Both the position numbers and the translations under genes were made by a program. From an uncultured Clostridia bacterium (lineage in GTDB: Bacteria > Bacillota > Clostridia > Oscillospirales > Oscillospiraceae), in the NCBI GenBank assembly GCA_947169005.1, contig CAMVOG010000043.1:1-12281 (forward strand): a DNA stretch of 12,281 nt, written 5' to 3'. A model generated the notes under the pieces. It did no database searches, was not told where the DNA came from, and saw nothing but the letters and a program-made list of their open reading frames with translations. Shown in pieces: positions 4,572 through 10,883 of this stretch (position 1 is its first letter; each line of letters starts with the position of its first letter).

Positions 4572-7358
4572 TCATTCAGAGAGGACGGCGGCGCAGCGGG
4601 GGCAGAGGCCCTCGGCGTTCACGGCCTTGTCGTGGATCCAGCAGCGCTCGCACTTGGGCTCCTCCGAGGGGCGCACCGTCACCGTAAGGCCCGGCACCTC
4701 GCCCCGGAAGCCCTCGGCCGCGCCGGCGGCCAGCTCCACCTTGGAAACGATGAAGAGGGTCTTGAGGTCCGCGTTCCGCAGGGCCTCGGCCTCGGCGGGA
4801 TCGGCAAAGCTCAGGGTGACCTCAGCGTCCAGGGGCTTGCCCACGCGCTTTTCGGCGCGCTCCAGCTCCAGAGCCTTGTTTACGTCGGCCCGCAGAGCGG
4901 AGAGCTTCTCCCAGCGGGCAGTCTCCTCCGCCGTGAGGACGAAGGCAGGCTCCACCTTGGGCATATCGTTGAGCATGACGTGCTCGGCGTTGTCCCCGCT
5001 CCTGTGGGGCATCATCAGCCCGATCTCGTTGGCGGTGAAGGCCAGGATGGGGGCCAGCAGGCGCACCAGGGCGTCCAGGATCAGGAAGATGGCGGTCTGG
5101 GCGCTGCGGCGCAGCTTTCCGTCCCGCTTCTCGCAGTAGAGCCGGTCCTTGATGATATCCAGATAGAAATTGGACATATCCACCACGCAGAAGTTGTGGA
5201 TGGCGTAGGTCACGGCATAGAACTCATAGCGCTCGTAAGCGGCCAGGCACTTTTCCACCAGGCTGTTCAGCCGGGCCAGGGCCCAGCGGTCCAGCTCCTC
5301 CAGCTCCGCGAAGGGCACGGGCTCATTGGGATCGAAGCCCTCCAGGTTGCCCAGGATATAGCGGGCGGTGTTGCGGATCTTGAGATATTTATCGGAAAGC
5401 TGCTTGAAGATGGCGTCGGAGCAGCGCATATCCAGATGATAATCCGAGGAGGCGGCCCAGAGGCGGATGAGGTCCGCGCCGTACTTGTTCACGATGTCCT
5501 CGGGGGCGACGCCGTTGCCCAGACTCTTGTGCATGGCCCGGCCCTCGCCGTCCACGGTCCAGCCATGGGTCAGCACCGTGCGATAGGGCGCGGCGCCCTT
5601 CACGGCCACCGCCGTCAGCAGGCTGGACTGGAACCAGCCTCTGTACTGGTCGCCGCCCTCCATATAGAGGTCAGCGGGCCAGGTCTTGGGGGAATCCAGC
5701 TCCATGGAGGCCACGTGGGTGGAGCCGGAATCAAACCAGCCGTCCAGGGTGTCGGTCTCCTTGGTGAAGCGCTTGCCGCCGCAGTGGGGGCAGGCGTAAT
5801 TGGCGGGCAGCAGGGCCTCGGGCTCCTCGGTAAACCAGGCGTTGGAGCCCTTCTCCCGGAAGACCTCGGAAATCCTGCCGATGGTCTCCTGAGTGCAGAC
5901 GGGCTTGCCGCAGTCCTCGCAGTAGAAGACGGGGATGGGCAGACCCCAGTGCCGCTGGCGGGAAATGCACCAGTCGGCCCGCTCCCGGATCATGGAGGCC
6001 ATGCGCTCGCCGCCCCAGTCGGGAATCCACTCCACGCCCTTGGCGGCCTCCACGGCCTGATCCTTGAAGGCGTCCACGGAGCAGAACCACTGGTCGGTGG
6101 CCCGGAAGATGATGGGCTTCTTGCAGCGCCAGCAGTGGGGATAGGAGTGCGTCAGATTCTCGGAGGCCAGGATGGCCCCGTTGGCCTGAAGGTCGGCAAA
6201 AATAGGCTCATGGGCCTGGAGGACGCTGAGGCCCTCATACTTGCCGGCGAAGCTGTTGAAGCGGCCCCGGTCGTCCACATTCACCACCAGGTCCCGCCCG
6301 GAGGGGAGCTGGGGATACTTGCGGCAGACGTTGAAGTCGTCCGCGCCGTAGGCAGGGGCGGTGTGGACGCAGCCGGTGCCCGCATCCAGGGTGACGTGCT
6401 CGCCCAGGATCACAAGAGAGGTCTGGTCAAAGAGGGGGTGGCGGGCGGTCATCAGCTCGAACTCCGCGCCCTTCATGGTGGCGAGGACCTCCTCCGCCGT
6501 GAGACCGGCCTTTTCCAGCACGGACTTGTACAGCTCCGTCGCCATGATATAGCACTCGCCGTTGGAGGCGCGCACCACGGAATAGTCCAGGGCGGGATTC
6601 AGGCAGATGGCCAGGTTCCCGGGGATGGTCCAGGTGGTGGTGGTCCAGATGACGAAGTAGAGCTTGTCCAGGGGGGCGAGGGTGCTGAGCTTGCCCAGGT
6701 CGTTTTCCACGCGGAACTTCACAAAGATGGTGGTGACGGGGTCGTCGGCATACTCGATCTCCGCCTCGGCCAGGGCCGTCTCGTCGGTGGGGCACCAATA
6801 GACGGGCTTCTTGCCCTTGTAGATATAGCCCTTCTCAAACATCTTGCCGAAGATCTTGACCTCCTCGGCCTCGAACTTCGGGTCCATGGTCAGATAGGGC
6901 TTGTCCCACTCGCCCAGGACGCCCAAGCGCTTGAATTCCTGCCGCTGGATGTCCACGAAATTCTGGGCGAACTCATGGCAGGCGCTGCGGAACTCCGGGA
7001 TGCTCATGGCCTTGCGGTTGAGCTTGTTCTGCTTGATGATGGCGCTCTCGATGGGCATGCCGTGGTTGTCCCAGCCGGGAATGTAGGGGGCCTTGAAGCC
7101 CGTCATGTTCTTGTAGCGAACGATGAAGTCCTTGATGGATTTATTCAGGGCGTGGCCCATGTGCAGGTGGCCGTTGGAGAAAGGAGGGCCGTCATGCAGC
7201 ACGAAGAGGGGCTTGCCCTCGTTGCGCTCCTGCATTTTGTGATAAAGGTCCATCTTCTCCCAGCCGGCAAGCATGTCCGGCTCCCGCTTCGCCAGGCCCG
7301 CCCGCATGGGAAACTCGGTCTTGGGCAGATTCAGTGTGCTGTTGTAATCCTTAGGCAT
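4572..7358 (-). CDS. ileS: Isoleucyl-tRNA synthetase
   Basis: IleRS charges tRNA-Ile in the cytoplasm. The 928-aa length is normal for the bacterial IleRS1 type. The class I signature HxGH is HMGH at residues 66-69 in GHLHMGHALNK. The editing domain carries TTTTWTIPGN and GTGCVHTAPAYG. Family motifs DTLDGWFDSGS and YGADLIRLWAASSDY follow. The KMSKS position reads AMHKS (608-612). A C-terminal zinc site is formed by Cys903, 906, 919 and 922, and internal CxxC pairs are also present. The start ATG 7358 gives the usual TLNLPKTEFPMR N-terminus; the ribosome binding site (AAGGGA, ~12 bases away) is weak. The 109-bp gap before it holds a terminator-like hairpin but no T-box. The gene lies between divIVA and lspA, as in Bacillus. 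Confidence 0.98.
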   Translation of the reverse strand: MPKDYNSTLNLPKTEFPMRAGLAKREPDMLAGWEKMDLYHKMQERNEGKPLFVLHDGPPFSNGHLHMGHALNKSIKDFIVRYKNMTGFKAPYIPGWDNHGMPIESAIIKQNKLNRKAMSIPEFRSACHEFAQNFVDIQRQEFKRLGVLGEWDKPYLTMDPKFEAEEVKIFGKMFEKGYIYKGKKPVYWCPTDETALAEAEIEYADDPVTTIFVKFRVENDLGKLSTLAPLDKLYFVIWTTTTWTIPGNLAICLNPALDYSVVRASNGECYIMATELYKSVLEKAGLTAEEVLATMKGAEFELMTARHPLFDQTSLVILGEHVTLDAGTGCVHTAPAYGADDFNVCRKYPQLPSGRDLVVNVDDRGRFNSFAGKYEGLSVLQAHEPIFADLQANGAILASENLTHSYPHCWRCKKPIIFRATDQWFCSVDAFKDQAVEAAKGVEWIPDWGGERMASMIRERADWCISRQRHWGLPIPVFYCEDCGKPVCTQETIGRISEVFREKGSNAWFTEEPEALLPANYACPHCGGKRFTKETDTLDGWFDSGSTHVASMELDSPKTWPADLYMEGGDQYRGWFQSSLLTAVAVKGAAPYRTVLTHGWTVDGEGRAMHKSLGNGVAPEDIVNKYGADLIRLWAASSDYHLDMRCSDAIFKQLSDKYLKIRNTARYILGNLEGFDPNEPVPFAELEELDRWALARLNSLVEKCLAAYERYEFYAVTYAIHNFCVVDMSNFYLDIIKDRLYCEKRDGKLRRSAQTAIFLILDALVRLLAPILAFTANEIGLMMPHRSGDNAEHVMLNDMPKVEPAFVLTAEETARWEKLSALRADVNKALELERAEKRVGKPLDAEVTLSFADPAEAEALRNADLKTLFIVSKVELAAGAAEGFRGEVPGLTVTVRPSEEPKCERCWIHDKAVNAEGLCPRCAAVLSE

Positions 7359-7409
7359 TGTTCCGCTTCGTCCCTTCTTCAGACTATGGGGGAAACCCCT
7401 TGTACTGCC

Positions 7410-7443
7410 AAAAGGGTATTGCCGTTCCTTGGCGGCAATACCC
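7410..7443 (-). terminator. Terminator-like hairpin between divIVA and ileS
   Basis: An 11-bp perfect stem (7414-7424 with 7433-7443; arm GGGTATTGCCG) with an 8-base loop is followed on the minus strand by only four T residues (7410-7413). It begins ~25 bases after the divIVA stop. The rest of the 7359-7467 gap holds a small GGGG-TTT-CCCC hairpin near 7388-7400 and a weak ribosome binding site, and no recognisable promoter or T-box element. The short T-tract suggests partial termination, or read-through control of ileS, rather than a full stop. Confidence 0.6.
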
Positions 7444-7467
7444 CCGGCGTATCGTTTCGTTTTTTCT

Positions 7468-8175
7468 TTATTTGGTGGCGTCGTAGCTGTCGCCGAATTT
7501 CAGGTCGGCAAACTCGATGCGGCCCTTCTTGCTCTCGCCGTCGCTGAAGCTGTATACCTTGGTATCGCTGCTGACCTCTTCCTTTTTGGGGGCCTCAGCC
7601 TCGGGCTTCATGGCGTTTTCGATGATCTGCGCCACGCTCTTTTCGATCTCCTCCGCCTTCTTGTCCTGCTCGGCCTGGCGCTCCTCCGCCGTAACGGCAG
7701 GGGCGGCGGGCTCCTCCGGGGCGGGAACAAAGTTCTCCAGCTCATCCAGGAAGAGGCCGTGCTTCTCCACCATCTCACGGGCGGAGCGGATGAACTCTGC
7801 CGTCTGCTGCTTGGCGTACTCCAGCTTTTTGCCCTCGGCGGCCACCTCGGCCCGGTAGGCCTCGATCTTATCGTGAGCGGAGCGCTCCGCGTCCGCCACT
7901 AAGTTGATGCTCTTTTTCTCCGCCTCGTCGGTGATCTCCTTGGCCATCTTCTGGGCGGTCAGCAGCGCCATGCGCATGGCGTCCTCGGTAGAGCGATATT
8001 CCTCCACCTTGTCCACCAGCACCTTCATCTTGCTTTTCAGCGCGGCGTTCTCTTTATACAGGTCCGTATAATCCTTGGCTACGCTCTCCAGAAACTCCTC
8101 TACGGAGGCCATGTCGTAGCCGCCGAAGACGGCCTTGGTAAATTCCTTTCCGCTTACTTCCTGCGGCGTCAGCAT
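7468..8175 (-). CDS. divIVA: DivIVA-family cell division/polarity protein
   Basis: DivIVA proteins recognise curved membrane at septa and poles and recruit division or wall-synthesis partners. The 235-aa protein starts with the family's N-terminal domain: LTPQEVSGKEFTKAVFGGYD followed by a VEEFLESVAKDY segment (residues 2-40). It continues as a long charged coiled coil (about residues 28-140), which drives oligomerisation. A proline/alanine-rich linker follows (~150-165), then a second charged stretch and a tail rich in Ser, Lys and Asp. ATG 8175 has a GGGAGGGGGAG ribosome binding site. The gene starts only 18 bp after the sepF stop, so the two are probably co-transcribed and coupled. In Bacillus, ylmG and ylmH lie between these two genes; here they do not. 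The family call is firm; the exact binding partners in this organism are unknown. Confidence 0.95.
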   Translation of the reverse strand: MLTPQEVSGKEFTKAVFGGYDMASVEEFLESVAKDYTDLYKENAALKSKMKVLVDKVEEYRSTEDAMRMALLTAQKMAKEITDEAEKKSINLVADAERSAHDKIEAYRAEVAAEGKKLEYAKQQTAEFIRSAREMVEKHGLFLDELENFVPAPEEPAAPAVTAEERQAEQDKKAEEIEKSVAQIIENAMKPEAEAPKKEEVSSDTKVYSFSDGESKKGRIEFADLKFGDSYDATK

Positions 8176-8193
8176 ATCCTTGCTCCCCCTCCC

Positions 8194-8634
8194 TTAAAAA
8201 TACAGGCCGTTGTTTTCCAGCTCGTCGATCAGATCGCCCAGGATATCCACGTTATAGGGCGTGATCATATAGGTGCTGACAGCGACCTTCTTGATCTTGC
8301 CGTCCTGGGAATAGGCCACGCCGCTGAGGAAGTCCAGCACACGGCGGGCCACGTCCTTATTTGTGGACTCCAGATTCAGCACCACCGTGCGCTTCTCGCG
8401 CAGATGGTCCGCGATCTCGGCGGCGTTCTCGAATTTCTCAGGCTTCACCAGCACCACCTGCAGCTGGGCGGTGGCGTGAATATTGACGACTTTATTGTTT
8501 CTGTCCTCATCGGACGCGCGCGTGCTTCTGGGGGTAACGGGGGTGCGCTCCACGGCGGAGGGCGTGTAGACCGCGTCATCCTCCTCATAAAAGTTCCTGG
8601 TTACGTTGCGCTTCAGATCATCCCATAAGCCCAT
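8194..8634 (-). CDS. sepF: Cell division protein SepF
   Basis: SepF polymerises into rings or arcs, binds the C-terminal tail of FtsZ and anchors the Z-ring to the membrane. The 146-aa length is typical. The N-terminal GLWDDLKRNV fits the membrane-binding amphipathic helix. A variable, polar linker (residues ~17-45) follows, and then the SepF domain (about 50-146) with VVLVKPEKFENAAEIADHL, VVLNLESTNKDVARRVLDFL and SGVAYSQDGKIKKV. ATG 8634 is preceded by AAAGGA about twelve bases upstream, a rather long spacing. It lies 33 bp after yggS and 18 bp before divIVA. A near-consensus promoter inside yggS (8785-8813) is well placed to give it an extra transcript with a ~140-base leader. Confidence 0.97.
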   Translation of the reverse strand: MGLWDDLKRNVTRNFYEEDDAVYTPSAVERTPVTPRSTRASDEDRNNKVVNIHATAQLQVVLVKPEKFENAAEIADHLREKRTVVLNLESTNKDVARRVLDFLSGVAYSQDGKIKKVAVSTYMITPYNVDILGDLIDELENNGLYF

Positions 8635-8667
8635 CTTGTCAACCGTTCCTTTCCGTTCTCTATATCC

Positions 8668-9366
8668 TCAGCGGTAGATACGTTCGCCGAAAATGGCAGA
8701 GCCGATACGGACCATATTGGAGCCGCAGGCGATCGCCGCCTCAAAATCTCCGCTCATTCCCATCGAAAGAATACTCATAGTAACATTATCGTATTTTTTT
8801 GCTCTCATGTCAACAAAAAGATGGTGCATTTTCTCAAAATACCCATCGTTTTTTTCGCCCGGGCCCGGCGCGGGCGGGATCGCCATCAGCCCCCGGACCT
8901 CGATGCCCGCCACGGCGGACAGCCGCGAAAGCAGCTCCTCCGCCTCCTCGGGGGCGACGCCGCTTTTGGCCTCCTCATGGCCGATATTGACCTCCAGGAG
9001 GATCGGCTGGACCAGGCCGAGCTGCACGGCCTTCTTCCCGATCAGCTCCGCCAGCTCCAGGCTGTCCACGGACTGGATCAGGTCCACCGTGCCCACCAGG
9101 TACTTGACCTTGTTCTTCTGCAGGCCGCCGATAAAGTGCAGCGGCGCGCCGGCATAGGCCCCCTGGCTGTTCTTTTCCAAAAGCTCCTGCACCCGGTTTT
9201 CCCCGCAGGCGTCCACCCCGGCGGCGATGGCGGCCCGGACCTTCTCGGCCCCGTTGGTCTTGGTGGCGGCCACGAAGCTGACCTCGCCGGGCCCGCGCCC
9301 GGCCAGGGCGGCGGCCCGCTCGATCCGCTCCCGCAGGAGAGCTACATTTGCCGCGATATCCTCCAT
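8668..9366 (-). CDS. yggS: YggS/YlmE-family PLP homeostasis protein
   Basis: YggS proteins bind pyridoxal 5'-phosphate and keep its pools and related amino acid pools in balance; they have an alanine-racemase-like TIM-barrel fold but no known enzyme activity. The 232-aa protein shows the PLP lysine, Lys36, in FVAATKTN, then GENRVQELLEK, HFIGGLQKNK, DLIQSVDSLELA, LEVNIGHEEAKSG and GLMAIPP, and the phosphate-binding C-terminus LSMGMSGDFEAAI with GSNMVRIGSAIFG. ATG 9366 shares one base with the stop of the upstream adaptor gene (TGATG), with AAAGG about ten bases upstream. Codons near 8760-8820 are strikingly AT-rich compared with the rest of the gene, although the protein sequence there is conserved; this is where the internal promoter lies. 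Its place before sepF matches ylmE-ylmF of Bacillus. Confidence 0.96.
   Translation of the reverse strand: MEDIAANVALLRERIERAAALAGRGPGEVSFVAATKTNGAEKVRAAIAAGVDACGENRVQELLEKNSQGAYAGAPLHFIGGLQKNKVKYLVGTVDLIQSVDSLELAELIGKKAVQLGLVQPILLEVNIGHEEAKSGVAPEEAEELLSRLSAVAGIEVRGLMAIPPAPGPGEKNDGYFEKMHHLFVDMRAKKYDNVTMSILSMGMSGDFEAAIACGSNMVRIGSAIFGERIYR
8785..8813 (-). promoter_or_regulatory. Near-consensus sigma-A promoter inside yggS, reading toward sepF
   Basis: On the minus strand a perfect -35 TTGACA (8808-8813) is followed by a spacer of exactly 17 bp (8791-8807, containing seven consecutive A residues) and then -10 GATAAT (8785-8790), five of six bases matching consensus. The expected start site is near 8778, about 140 bases before sepF. 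The element lies in yggS coding sequence in an unusually AT-rich codon run. Only the sequence match and context support it. Confidence 0.7.
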
Positions 9367-10550
9367 CAGTTCACGACCTTTCCTTCATACAGATCCTTGC
9401 CGCTGACGATCACATCGTCCCCGGCATGGAGCTTGGAGCTGCGGACCACATAGTATTCGCCCACGTCGAAAAGCAGCTCCACGGGCTTTTTCTCCACCTG
9501 GATGCCCGTTTGCACATAGACGAAGATGGTGCCCTCCTCGTCCATGCGGATCGCCCGCTTGGGGACGCGGATGCCGTGGTCCTCGCTGAGAATGATCTCC
9601 GCCGACTGAACCCGCATGGAAAGGGTATCGGCCATGGCCTCCTCACAGGCGAAAACCACCGCCGCCTCCCCCTTTTCGGGGACGCTGACGCTCTCCACCC
9701 TCATGTGCAGGACCTCGCTGTAGTAGCGCCCGAAGATCATCGTGACCCGGTCGCCCTTGGCGAAGCGGCGGGCGTCCTCGGCATCCATGACGGAGGCATA
9801 GTACCAGGCGCTGCCATAGACCAGCTTGCCAAGGGCCTGGTCCGGCGCCTCGCGCTTTTCGGCCAGCAGAGCTTTCAGCTCCGCCGTGGAAATGCCCGCC
9901 ACGTCCGCGGGCGTCAGCTCCTCAAAGCCGTCCAGCGCCGAGCTGTAGAGCCCCGAGGCGGGGGCCGTGACCGTGGCGGAAACGCGGGCGACGGCGCTTT
10001 GCAGGCTCGCGGCCTCGGCGCGCAGGGCGCTGAGCTGGGAGCTGACGGTCCCCGCGTCGCTGGAGGCGGAGAAGAGCAGGGTCTCGATATTCAGCCGGTG
10101 GCTGTCCGCCTCCCCCAGCTCCCGGCTCTGCACCGCGTGACGCAGCTCCAGGATCTCGCTTTTGATGCTGCTCTCCAGCTTCTGGTTATCCACCTGGCCG
10201 CCGGCCTCCAGGGCCTCCAGCCCGGCGATCTGCTCCGTGATCTCCCGCAGGCGCTCGGCCCGGTGCAGGTCCTCATCCGTGGAATAGACCGCGCCGATCT
10301 CGCCGCCCCCGGCCACGCGTTTGCCCTCGCTCGCCTCAATGTAAACGGAGCTGTAGCCCGTTTTCATGACCTCCTCGTCCCGCACCACCATGCCGTAAAC
10401 GCTGATGGTATCCCGCACGGTATAGTCTACGGCGGCAGAGGTCTGATACCCGTTGTTCATAGAGGAGACCAGGTAAACGGCCACGTAGGCCAGGATCGCC
10501 GCCAGAAACACTACGCTGACGATCTTCAGCGCCCGACCTGTTTTTTGCAT
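9366..10550 (-). CDS. Membrane-anchored HlyD-like adaptor protein
   Basis: The 394-aa protein has an N-terminal membrane anchor (about residues 9-29, VSVVFLAAILAYVAVYLVSS) and a large external part. Residues ~45-85 and ~270-390 look like the beta-barrel and lipoyl-like strands of HlyD/RND-type adaptors. The middle (~90-190) is a helical hairpin with charged heptad-like stretches (AERLREITEQIAGLEALEAG and RAEAASLQSAVARVSA). Such proteins usually bridge an inner-membrane exporter to outer partners, but no transporter gene lies next to it, so its partner is unknown. A start at GTG 10559 is possible. I prefer ATG 10550, because the Shine-Dalgarno GAGGTGATC overlaps that GTG and sits six bases before the ATG. 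It ends in a TGATG overlap with yggS and is preceded by a heptamer repeat after hfq. The adaptor label is a fold-level inference. Confidence 0.8.
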   Translation of the reverse strand: MQKTGRALKIVSVVFLAAILAYVAVYLVSSMNNGYQTSAAVDYTVRDTISVYGMVVRDEEVMKTGYSSVYIEASEGKRVAGGGEIGAVYSTDEDLHRAERLREITEQIAGLEALEAGGQVDNQKLESSIKSEILELRHAVQSRELGEADSHRLNIETLLFSASSDAGTVSSQLSALRAEAASLQSAVARVSATVTAPASGLYSSALDGFEELTPADVAGISTAELKALLAEKREAPDQALGKLVYGSAWYYASVMDAEDARRFAKGDRVTMIFGRYYSEVLHMRVESVSVPEKGEAAVVFACEEAMADTLSMRVQSAEIILSEDHGIRVPKRAIRMDEEGTIFVYVQTGIQVEKKPVELLFDVGEYYVVRSSKLHAGDDVIVSGKDLYEGKVVN

Positions 10551-10553
10551 CCC

Positions 10554-10563
10554 GATCACCTCT
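10554..10563 (-). promoter_or_regulatory. Ribosome binding site that sets the adaptor start at 10550
   Basis: The minus strand reads AGAGGTGATC, close to the full complement of the 16S rRNA 3' end. It ends three bases before ATG 10550, giving normal core spacing of about six. The in-frame GTG at 10557-10559 lies within the site and is therefore unlikely to be the start. Confidence 0.75.
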
Positions 10564-10569
10564 TGATAA

Positions 10570-10604
10570 GTGCTTAGTGCTTGGTGCTTAGTGCTTGGTG
10601 CTCA
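10570..10604. repeat. Five tandem copies of a 7-bp repeat between hfq and the adaptor gene
   Basis: Plus-strand GTGCTTA and GTGCTTG alternate for four units (10570-10597), and a fifth, variant unit GTGCTCA ends at 10604. The hfq stop codon (10602-10604) is in the last unit. It passes directly into a short 5-bp repeat, GCTCA twice then GCTCC (10600-10614), inside the last hfq codons. The array fills most of the 51-bp gap before the adaptor ribosome binding site. It may be a slippage-prone short tandem repeat. Confidence 0.85.
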
Positions 10605-10835
10605 GCTCAGCTCCGTTTCCGCCAGCGAGAGGGGCTTGACGGGCACGATGGTGGAAATGGCGTGCTTGTAGATCATCTGCTGCTTCCCCTCGGAATCGAG
10701 GATGACCACGAAGCTGTCAAAGCCCGTGACCGTGCCCCGGAGCTGGAAGCCGTTCATCAAAAACATGGTGACGCTCAGGTGCTCCCGCCGCGCCCTGTTG
10801 AGAAATGTATCCTGAAGATTCGCTGTCTTTTGCAT
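10602..10835 (-). CDS. hfq: RNA chaperone Hfq
   Basis: Hfq forms a hexameric Sm-like ring that binds A- and U-rich RNA and helps small RNAs pair with mRNAs. The 77-aa length fits the short Gram-positive form. Sm1 is visible as LQDTFLNRARREHLSVTMFL with NGFQLRG and GFDSFVVIL (residues 7-46), and Sm2 as YKHAISTI (56-63) with the conserved lysine and histidine. The C-terminal tail is only ~12 residues. ATG 10835 has AAAGGAG eight bases upstream. It follows miaA, the classic miaA-hfq arrangement, with a 40-bp gap, and appears to have its own promoter within the end of miaA (10895-10903). The role of Hfq in Firmicutes is variable, so regulatory importance here is not inferred. Confidence 0.96.
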   Translation of the reverse strand: MQKTANLQDTFLNRARREHLSVTMFLMNGFQLRGTVTGFDSFVVILDSEGKQQMIYKHAISTIVPVKPLSLAETELS

Positions 10836-10865
10836 GGTCCTGTCTCCTTTACGGCAAAAATGGCC

Positions 10866-10883
10866 GACACCATATTTAGTGTC
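10866..10883 (-). repeat. Small inverted repeat in the hfq leader spanning the miaA stop
   Basis: GACAC (10866-10870) pairs with GTGTC (10879-10883) around an 8-base AT-rich loop that contains the miaA stop codon (10876-10878). It falls within the first bases of the predicted hfq transcript. ACCATATTT inside it (10869-10877) recurs at 10900-10908 beside the -10 element, and ACCATAAAT follows at 10910-10918. The set could be an operator or chance AT-rich sequence; support is modest. Confidence 0.35.

Noticed and set aside
4519..4575. Longer lspA start at 4575
   Set aside because: It would add 19 polar residues before the first membrane segment and read through the hairpin; ATG 4518 has an excellent ribosome binding site.
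4632..7547. Very long plus-strand open frame (971 codons) opposite ileS
   Set aside because: It mirrors ileS codons in GC-rich DNA, where stop-free antisense frames are expected. Its translation is low-complexity (Gly, His, Val, Gln, Ala rich) with no family motif.
8794..8800. A-AAA-AAA slippery heptamer in yggS as a programmed frameshift site
   Set aside because: The -1 frame stops after two further codons and would remove the conserved C-terminus; I saw no downstream stimulatory structure. The A-run is better explained as the promoter spacer.
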